Shown: piece after piece, positions 58,757 to 64,000 of the stretch
Layout: every line of letters starts with the position of its first letter
Position numbering within the stretch: position 1 is the stretch's first letter
DNA from: Pseudomonas lalucatii
GTDB taxonomy: Bacteria; Pseudomonadota; Gammaproteobacteria; Pseudomonadales; Pseudomonadaceae
Reading direction: 5' to 3'
Assembly (NCBI RefSeq): GCF_018398425.1
Contig: NZ_JADPMV010000001.1
Span: 2,046,001 to 2,110,000, forward strand
Length of the DNA stretch: 64,000 nucleotides
Program-made: the position numbers and the translations under genes
Notes under the pieces: model-generated
What the model was told of the DNA's origin: nothing
Seen by the model: only the letters and a program-made list of their open reading frames with translations
The model's database searches: none

Positions 58757-59353
58757 ATGGCCTCCGAGCTGTTCAGTCTGTACCTGAAGTTGCTGGTGCT
58801 CTACAGCCCCTTCTTCGTGTTGTCCTGCTTCATCGGCCTGAGCCGCGGCTACACGAGCAAGGAGCGCAAGCGCCTGGCCTGGAAGGTGGCCGGCGGCGTG
58901 GTGGTCGCCAGCGTGCTGCTGTACCTGTTCGGCAAGCACATCTTCAGCCTGTTCGGCATCACCATCGACGCCTTCCGCATCGGCGCCGGCAGCGTGCTGT
59001 TCATCTCGGCCCTGGGCATGGCCCAGGGCAAGTCGGCGGTGCAGAGCGACAATGTCCAGCAGGACGTCACCATAGTGCCGCTGACCATTCCGCTCACCGT
59101 CGGCCCCGGGACCATCGGTGCGCTGCTGCTGATGGGCGCCAGCCAGCCGCACTGGGACGACAAGCTGCTGGCGGTGGTCGCCATCGCCCTGGCCAGCCTC
59201 ACGGTGGGCGTGGTGCTGTACCTGTCCAACCAGTTCGAGCGCCTGCTCGGCGACCAGGGCCTGCAGATCGTCAGCCGCCTGATGGGCCTGTTCGTCTGCG
59301 CCCTGGCGGCGCAGATCATCTTCACCGGGGTGAAGAACTACCTGACGCTCTGA
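58757..59353 (+). CDS. MarC family (UPF0056) integral membrane protein
   Basis: This 198-residue protein has six predicted TM helices and the MarC/YhgN pattern: LLVLYSPFFVLSCFIGLSRG, GITIDAFRIGAGSVLFISAL and IVPLTIPLTVGPGTIGALLLM. Function is unknown; the family was once linked to multiple antibiotic resistance without support. The ATG at 58757 is used behind AGAGACGAGA. It is transcribed alone. Confidence 0.9.
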   Translation: MASELFSLYLKLLVLYSPFFVLSCFIGLSRGYTSKERKRLAWKVAGGVVVASVLLYLFGKHIFSLFGITIDAFRIGAGSVLFISALGMAQGKSAVQSDNVQQDVTIVPLTIPLTVGPGTIGALLLMGASQPHWDDKLLAVVAIALASLTVGVVLYLSNQFERLLGDQGLQIVSRLMGLFVCALAAQIIFTGVKNYLTL

Positions 59354-59456
59354 TTCGGTGCGCGGCAGCGGGCGGCGACCGGCCATCGCACCATCGAGGT
59401 GCAGCCCCTGTGCCGCCCCTTCCAGACTTACCTCAAGAGCCGCCCTCGGTGCCGTT

Positions 59457-59471
59457 TGGCACGGAAGCTGC
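59457..59471 (+). promoter_or_regulatory. Candidate sigma-54 promoter upstream of the methionine-sulfoximine acetyltransferase gene
   Basis: TGGCACGGAAGCTGC matches the RpoN consensus TGGCACG-N4-TTGC at 10 of 11 defined positions, including the invariant GG and GC. It lies 131 bp upstream of the ATG at 59603, in the right orientation. One such match is expected by chance in a window this size, so the position is the main support. Confidence 0.4.
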
Positions 59472-59602
59472 GAGAGGACCGGCACCCTCACCGCCACAGC
59501 CGCGCCCGGAGTCACAGATGCACCGCCCCCTCGATCCGCACGCCCTGCCTGCCGCCGGCACCCGCCGGGTGGCCGTGCCACGACCTCGCGCCTGAGGCCG
59601 CC

Positions 59603-60136
59603 ATGCCCCATTCGATTCGCGACGCCAGGGTCGCCGACCTGCCCGCCATCCTGGCCATCTACAACGATGCCGTGCGCCACTCCACGGCGATCTGGAACGA
59701 CGCGCCGGTCGACCTGGCCAACCGGCGCGCCTGGTTCGACGCCCGCACCCTGCAAGGTTACCCGATCCTGGTGGCCGAGGACGGCCAGGGCGCCGTGCTC
59801 GGTTATGCCACCTTCGGCGACTGGCGGCCGTTCGCCGGCTTCCGCCACAGCGTCGAGCATTCGCTCTACGTGCGCACCGACCAGCGCGGCCAGGGCCTGG
59901 GCCCGGCCCTGCTGGCGGCGCTGATCGAGCGCGCCCGGGCCTGCGGCAAGCACGTGATGGTCGCGGCCATCGAGAGCGGCAACGACGCCTCGATCCGCCT
60001 GCACCGGCGCCTGGGCTTCGTCATCAGCGGGCAGATGCCCCAGGTCGGCTGCAAGTTCGGCCGCTGGCTCGACCTGACCTTTATGCAGCTGATCCTCGAC
60101 CCCGGCATGGAGCCACCGACCAATGGAAAGCCCTGA
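59603..60136 (+). CDS. Methionine sulfoximine/sulfone N-acetyltransferase, PA4866 type
   Basis: The 177-residue GNAT protein starts SIRDARVADLPAILAIYNDA and has the acetyl-CoA loop VRTDQRGQGLGPALLAALIE and GFVISGQMPQVGCKFGRWLD near the end. This closely resembles P. aeruginosa PA4866, a phosphinothricin-acetyltransferase relative that acetylates methionine sulfoximine and sulfone, which inhibit glutamine synthetase. The ATG at 59603 is used. The next acetyltransferase gene overlaps its end by 14 bp. Confidence 0.9.
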   Translation: MPHSIRDARVADLPAILAIYNDAVRHSTAIWNDAPVDLANRRAWFDARTLQGYPILVAEDGQGAVLGYATFGDWRPFAGFRHSVEHSLYVRTDQRGQGLGPALLAALIERARACGKHVMVAAIESGNDASIRLHRRLGFVISGQMPQVGCKFGRWLDLTFMQLILDPGMEPPTNGKP

Positions 60137-61025
60137 ACGGCGCATGAGCAGCCTGCAGCTGCACCGCGTCAGCGCCGCACGCTTCGCCCGCTACCGCCCG
60201 GGGCTGGGCGCCCTGCTGCGCGACGCCGTGGCCCAGGGCGCGTCGGTGGGGTTTCTCGCGAACCTGGATGAGCTGCAGGTCGAACGTTATCTCGACGAGG
60301 TGCTCGCCGCTGTCGGCCAGGGCCATCTGCTGTTGTGGGTGGCGGTGGAGAACGAGCAACTGCTGGCCTGCGTGCAACTGAACCTGTGTCAGAAGGCCAA
60401 CGGCCGCAATCGCGCCGAGGTGCAGAAGCTGCTGGTCCTGCACCCTCAGCAGCGCCGCGGCCTCGGCCAGCGACTGATGGCCGCCGTGGAGCAGGCGGCC
60501 CGGCGACACGGGCGTGGACTGCTGTTTCTCGATACCCAGGCCGGCTCGACGGCGGAAACCTTCTATCAGGCCCTCGGCTACAGCCGCGCGGGCGAAGTCC
60601 CGGACTACGCCTGCAGCCCGGACGGCGAGCTGCACCCGACCGCCCTCTACTTCAAGCGGCTGCCCGGGCCGGGGGGGCGTCAGACTGGGCCGGAGACAGC
60701 CGGGCGCCGGCCAGACGGTACCGGCGCCAGCGCTAAGGCGTGGTCTCCAGCAGGCGCGGCGGGACATTCGGCTCGGCGAACCAGCGCCCATAGGTGGCGG
60801 CAAAGCCGCCATCGCGCTTCAGTTCGTCGAGGGCCGCCTGCCAGCGACGGACCACGGCGGGGTCCGTCTTCGGCGAGAGCGCCAGATAGGATTCGTGACG
60901 GAGGAAGACGAACTGCGCCTCGACCTGGTCCGCCGTCATGCCCACCATGGCGAGCAGGCCCGGCAGGGCGATGTCGCTGGCTGCCAGCACATCGGCACGG
61001 CCCTGGCGGAACATCTGCATCATGA
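60123..61025 (+). CDS. GNAT-family N-acetyltransferase with anomalous C-terminal extension (possible frameshift)
   Basis: Residues about 8-180 form a GNAT domain: HRVSAARFARYRPGLGALL, LLWVAVENEQLLACVQLNL, VLHPQQRRGLGQRLMAAVE and TAETFYQALGYSRAGEVPDYA, ending with LYFKRLPG. The frame then continues for about 115 residues of low-complexity Arg/Pro/Gly sequence across the convergent gene at 60733. A run of seven G at 60671-60677 lies exactly at the change. One extra G there would end the protein at 60736, next to the neighbour's stop. So the extension is probably an artefact or a real frameshift. The start may also be the ATG at 60144. Confidence 0.75.
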   Translation: MESPERRMSSLQLHRVSAARFARYRPGLGALLRDAVAQGASVGFLANLDELQVERYLDEVLAAVGQGHLLLWVAVENEQLLACVQLNLCQKANGRNRAEVQKLLVLHPQQRRGLGQRLMAAVEQAARRHGRGLLFLDTQAGSTAETFYQALGYSRAGEVPDYACSPDGELHPTALYFKRLPGPGGRQTGPETAGRRPDGTGASAKAWSPAGAAGHSARRTSAHRWRQSRHRASVRRGPPASDGPRRGPSSARAPDRIRDGGRRTAPRPGPPSCPPWRAGPAGRCRWLPAHRHGPGGTSAS

Positions 61026-61515
61026 TCTCGGCGGACGCCACCGTATAGATATTGTCGAAGCCCCGGGACCGCAGGTACTCGTAGCTGTACCACTGCCGGG
61101 GCAGCACCAGCCGAGCCGCCCGGGCGTCCGCCAGGTCGCCGAAGCGCAGGCCTGAGCCCTTGCGGACGTAGAAGCGCGTGAGGGTCTGGGTCAGAGGCCC
61201 CACCCACTGGAAGGCCGACTCGCGGCTCGGTATGCGCGCCGTGGTGAACACCCCGGCATTCGCCTCGCGTCGAGCCTTGGTATAGCCCCGGGTCCAGGGC
61301 CCCAACTCGATCCGCACCGGGTCGCCGGTGCGCGCCGACAGGGTCTGGATGATCTCCATGGAAAAACCGCCGAGCCGGCCATCCCGGCTGAAGTTCAGCG
61401 GCGGATTCTCCTCGGTGTAGAGCGTCAGCTCCAGCGCATGGCCGGGCACGCCGCCGAGCAGCGTCAGCGCCATCGCCCACAGCGCGCACCTCAACCCCAC
61501 CCACGCCCCTCGCAT
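60733..61515 (-). CDS. Periplasmic solute-binding protein, family 3 (first of two)
   Basis: I use the ATG at 61515; a TTG at 61524 has the better-spaced AGGAG. The 260-residue product has a signal peptide ending near GHA, then LTLYTEENPPLNFSRDGRLGGFSMEII, the opening of family 3 binding proteins, GPLTQTLTRFYVRKGS and SPKTDPAVVRRWQAALDELK. Stand-alone proteins of this type in Pseudomonas often feed signalling receptors or unlinked amino-acid transporters. No permease gene is adjacent. The next minus-strand gene encodes a diverged relative. Confidence 0.87.
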   Translation of the reverse strand: MRGAWVGLRCALWAMALTLLGGVPGHALELTLYTEENPPLNFSRDGRLGGFSMEIIQTLSARTGDPVRIELGPWTRGYTKARREANAGVFTTARIPSRESAFQWVGPLTQTLTRFYVRKGSGLRFGDLADARAARLVLPRQWYSYEYLRSRGFDNIYTVASAEIMMQMFRQGRADVLAASDIALPGLLAMVGMTADQVEAQFVFLRHESYLALSPKTDPAVVRRWQAALDELKRDGGFAATYGRWFAEPNVPPRLLETTP

Positions 61516-61631
61516 TCCCGACAAGATCTGCACTCCTCTGTGCGCGGCACTCGCTGCCGCCGGACGCTGCCGGTCACGGCAGAGCGCCCTCGTGCGGACC
61601 TTGGCAAGCCGGCCCGAGCCTTGCCCGCCCC

Positions 61632-62363
61632 TCATGGCGCCGCCAACGCCGTGATGGCCCGGTTGAGCCGGCCCATCACCTCGATCGGCACGTCCCTGCT
61701 GCACAGGATATGGCGCTGGAGCCCCGGCGGCATGTCGGGGAAACCGTACTCGGCGAGTCCGCCCAAGCCCGCCTCCCGGCTCCGCTGATAATGCCAGTCG
61801 GCCTGGTCGGCCAGCATATAGGCCATGCGATTGGCGGCCACCATCTGCATCAGACCGGACGGCGCCACGGTGACGCGCACGACCCGGTTGGCGCTGCGCG
61901 CGATCAACGCATCCAGCTCAGGGCCATAGGACACCCCGTCCACCACGCCGAGGCTGATGTCCGGATCGGCCAGCAGCGAGGCGAAGCTTCCATGCTCCTG
62001 GATCGCCGGAAGCGCCGCAGCGCTGGCCAGCAGCGTGTGCGGCGGGTCGGCATGGAAGGGCAGGCTGAACTGGGCGAGCCGCTCCCGTTCCGGCAGACGG
62101 TACCAGCCTATCGAACAGAAGCCCCGGGTTCCGCGCTGGAAATCCCGCCAGATGCGCTTGGACGGGCGCTCGACGAACAGCGCCGGCACCTCGGCCCGGG
62201 CGAAGAGGCGCCGGGCACGCAACAGCAGGAAACCCTGGGCACGACCATTTTCCCGATAGTGATAGGGCGCCTTGTCGCGCCAGGCCACCGTGATCGGCTC
62301 GGCGGCAACCGCCCCCCAGGCGACGAGCCAGCAGAGCGCGACGCCAGCTAGGCGCAGGCCCAT
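61632..62363 (-). CDS. Periplasmic solute-binding protein, family 3 (second of two)
   Basis: The 243-residue protein has a signal peptide (about 1-20, ending AVAA) and a degenerate family 3 pattern: ITVAWRDKAPYHYRENGRAQ, GFCSIGWYRLPERERLAQFS and VAPSGLMQMVAANRMAYML. It is more diverged than its neighbour, with a shorter second lobe. It lies 116 bp upstream of the other gene, in the same direction. Ligand and partner are unknown. Confidence 0.8.
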   Translation of the reverse strand: MGLRLAGVALCWLVAWGAVAAEPITVAWRDKAPYHYRENGRAQGFLLLRARRLFARAEVPALFVERPSKRIWRDFQRGTRGFCSIGWYRLPERERLAQFSLPFHADPPHTLLASAAALPAIQEHGSFASLLADPDISLGVVDGVSYGPELDALIARSANRVVRVTVAPSGLMQMVAANRMAYMLADQADWHYQRSREAGLGGLAEYGFPDMPPGLQRHILCSRDVPIEVMGRLNRAITALAAP

Positions 62364-62579
62364 GCCGCTCGCCCTCGGAAACTACGGAACATCATCACTC
62401 CCATCCATGCGGCGCAGGGCGCCCACCGTACCAGTCGCCGCCCGCCGCACCTCACGGCCGCGTCCGCCAGCGTCAGGGCGCCAGTCTGCTCGACTTCGGG
62501 AACATGCGAAAGGACGCGCGGCCAGCGCCGGCTACCCGGAGGGCGCTGGCCCCGGGACGGCGGCAAGCGCTGCGGCGGC

Positions 62580-62846
62580 TCAACGCAACTGGCTGTCCTT
62601 GCTGCCGCGGCGGTTATAGCCCCCGCTGGCCTGCCGCTGCTGGTCATGCTCGGACTGGCAGGCCACGCACAGGCGCACGCCGGGAATGGCCCGCCGCCGC
62701 GCCTCGGGAATGCTCGCGTCGCACTCCTCGCAATGGCTCAGGCTTTCGCCCCTGGGCAGCTGGCTACGGGCGCGGGCGATGGCGTCCTCGATGCTGCTGT
62801 CGATCTGTTCCTGCACCGCCCCGTCACTTGCCCAGCCACCGGCCAT
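62580..62846 (-). CDS. ybiI: DksA/TraR-type C4 zinc-finger protein, YbiI type
   Basis: I choose the ATG at 62846 behind GAGAGGTG, giving 88 residues as in E. coli YbiI. The sequence starts MAGGWASDGAVQEQIDSSIE and has the zinc-finger cysteines in CEECDASIPEARR and RLCVACQ, ending with GGYNRRGSKDSQLR, nearly as in YbiI. Unlike DksA it lacks the long coiled-coil finger. Function is unknown. Confidence 0.9.
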   Translation of the reverse strand: MAGGWASDGAVQEQIDSSIEDAIARARSQLPRGESLSHCEECDASIPEARRRAIPGVRLCVACQSEHDQQRQASGGYNRRGSKDSQLR

Positions 62847-62965
62847 AGCCACCTCTCCAGTCTCGAACCCATAGCCGCTAGATATGCACGTCCCGCCGCG
62901 GTTTTACAAGGGCAGGTCATCGGCTGGAGCGGAGCAGCCCCACGGCGACAGGCCGCGCACGCGGG

Positions 62966-63913
62966 CTAACGGCGCTCGAGCGGCGCCAGCAGGGCCCTGA
63001 TCGACGGACTGTCGAGGTTGTCCCGCGTCACCAGTACGGCCTCCAGCTCGACCTCGCGCCGCCGCGGCTCCAGCCGCTTTTCGCGCAAGGCCTGGTGGGC
63101 CAGCAGCACGCCCTGATAGCCCATGCGGTAGGGCTGCTGGACCATCAGCGCGGCAATCTGACCGCTGCCCAGGGCCTCCAGCAACAACGGATCGGCGTCG
63201 AATCCCAGGTGCAGCACGCGCCCGGCGCTCTGCAGGCGCAGCAAGGCGGCATAGACCTGGCGGGTCGAGGAACCATTGGGAGTGAACAGTGCATCGAGCC
63301 TCGGCAGCTCCTGCACCAGGGCCTCGAGGGTCGCCTGCGGCGGATCACCGAGGTGACGGTCGAAGACGATGGCCAGGCCTGCCGCCCGCACCGCCTGGAC
63401 GAAGCCCCGCTGGCGGGCGCTGGTCGAGGGAATCTCCGGGGTCATGCGGATCATCCCCACCCGGCCCTTGCCGCCCAGACGCTGCACCACGTAGCGGCCG
63501 GCCGCCTGGCCGGCACGGTAGTTGTCGGTGGCGATCAGCGCCTGCGCATCGCCGCCGCCGACATCGCGGTCGATATAGAAGGTCAGCACCCCCTGGCCCT
63601 TGAGCTCGCTGACCCGGGCATTGATCTGCGGACCGGCCGGGGCGATGACCAAGGCCCTGCAGCCCTGTTCCAGCACCTTGTCGATCAGCCGCAGCTGCGT
63701 CGCCACGCTGCCCTCGCGCCGTGGCCCGCGCAGATAGAGCTCTACGCCAAGGTCCAGCGCCGCCTGGCGGGCACCGGCCTCCACTTGCCGCCAAAAAACA
63801 TGGGCGCTGGCGGTCACCACACCGATGCACTCCTTTGCCGAAATCGGCCCCACCCAGACTGTGCACAGCGCACAGAGCCAGGCGAACCGACGTACAGCCG
63901 GAAAGGACTGCAT
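62966..63913 (-). CDS. Periplasmic sugar-binding-like protein (RbsB/Peripla_BP_4 family)
   Basis: The 315-residue protein has a signal peptide ending at ISA (residue about 26) and the type I periplasmic fold: ECIGVVTASAHVFWRQVEAG, DKVLEQGCRALVIAPAGPQI, TFYIDRDVGGGDAQALIATD and LGFDADPLLLEALGSGQI. Related proteins bind sugars or autoinducer-2 for ABC uptake or for a membrane sensor kinase. No transporter genes are visible within the window. Only 87 bases of sequence remain to its right, with no further gene visible. Confidence 0.87.
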   Translation of the reverse strand: MQSFPAVRRFAWLCALCTVWVGPISAKECIGVVTASAHVFWRQVEAGARQAALDLGVELYLRGPRREGSVATQLRLIDKVLEQGCRALVIAPAGPQINARVSELKGQGVLTFYIDRDVGGGDAQALIATDNYRAGQAAGRYVVQRLGGKGRVGMIRMTPEIPSTSARQRGFVQAVRAAGLAIVFDRHLGDPPQATLEALVQELPRLDALFTPNGSSTRQVYAALLRLQSAGRVLHLGFDADPLLLEALGSGQIAALMVQQPYRMGYQGVLLAHQALREKRLEPRRREVELEAVLVTRDNLDSPSIRALLAPLERR

Positions 63914-64000
63914 GATCGGACTCCCGCGGTCACGATGACCACTACATCGCAGGTGATATCACTTTAGTATCAAAGCATCCGTGCCGCCAGCGGCGGTGGC

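Overview
This window is a GC-rich chromosomal segment from a member of the genus Pseudomonas. The right half (about 34.6-60.1 kb) keeps a gene order that I recall from the Pseudomonas aeruginosa chromosome: speA, a SUI1/YciH factor, a NUDIX gene, a DUF2333 gene, a GcbA-type diguanylate cyclase, ctpL, dsbD, aroQ, accB, accC, prmA, a zinc-ribbon gene, dusB, fis, purH, purD, retS and a PA4866-type acetyltransferase. I see no rRNA, tRNA, CRISPR array, prophage or intact insertion sequence.

Left block (1-7.7 kb): this is the most distinctive part. It starts inside a GntR/FCD regulator and continues with a NUDIX hydrolase, a DUF1330 protein, a second-type ribBA, a flavin reductase, a dCache chemoreceptor, a luciferase-like monooxygenase and a periplasmic binding protein with no transporter partners. 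Four intergenic palindromes with the core GGTATACC precede these transcription units, including both divergent pairs. The simplest reading is one regulon that senses, binds and oxidises an unknown compound and raises flavin supply for the oxidation step.

Middle block (7.9-22.5 kb): mostly ordinary accessory and housekeeping genes. These are a MazG-like pyrophosphohydrolase, the tRNA methyltransferase cmoM, two tandem DUF4136 lipoproteins, an acetyltransferase, a small DMT-type membrane protein, a SulP transporter with a universal stress protein, a membrane diguanylate cyclase, a chemoreceptor with a possible FliA promoter, azlCD, a quinone-oxidoreductase-like enzyme with a divergent LysR regulator, and a GlxA-type regulator divergent from an OsmC protein.

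Envelope block (22.7-34.6 kb): pbpC and a thioester-containing alpha-2-macroglobulin lipoprotein gene lie on the minus strand. They are usually adjacent, but here about 2.5 kb of plus-strand genes separates them: a secreted collagen-like protein with 81-bp repeats, a small secreted protein and a small membrane protein. A MATE transporter and a DUF2214 membrane protein follow.

Core block (34.6-57.1 kb): polyamine synthesis (speA), c-di-GMP signalling (gcbA-like), phosphate-linked chemotaxis (ctpL with a candidate Pho box), periplasmic thiol transfer (dsbD), aromatic and fatty-acid biosynthesis (aroQ, accBC), ribosome and tRNA modification (prmA, dusB), fis, purine synthesis (purH, purD) and the hybrid sensor retS.

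Right block (57.2-64 kb): a MoaD/ThiS-like protein ending in Gly-Gly beside a BNR-repeat protein, a MarC protein, two acetyltransferases (the second with a suspicious reading-frame extension at a run of seven G), two solute-binding-protein-3 family proteins, a YbiI-type zinc-finger protein and an RbsB-like binding protein.
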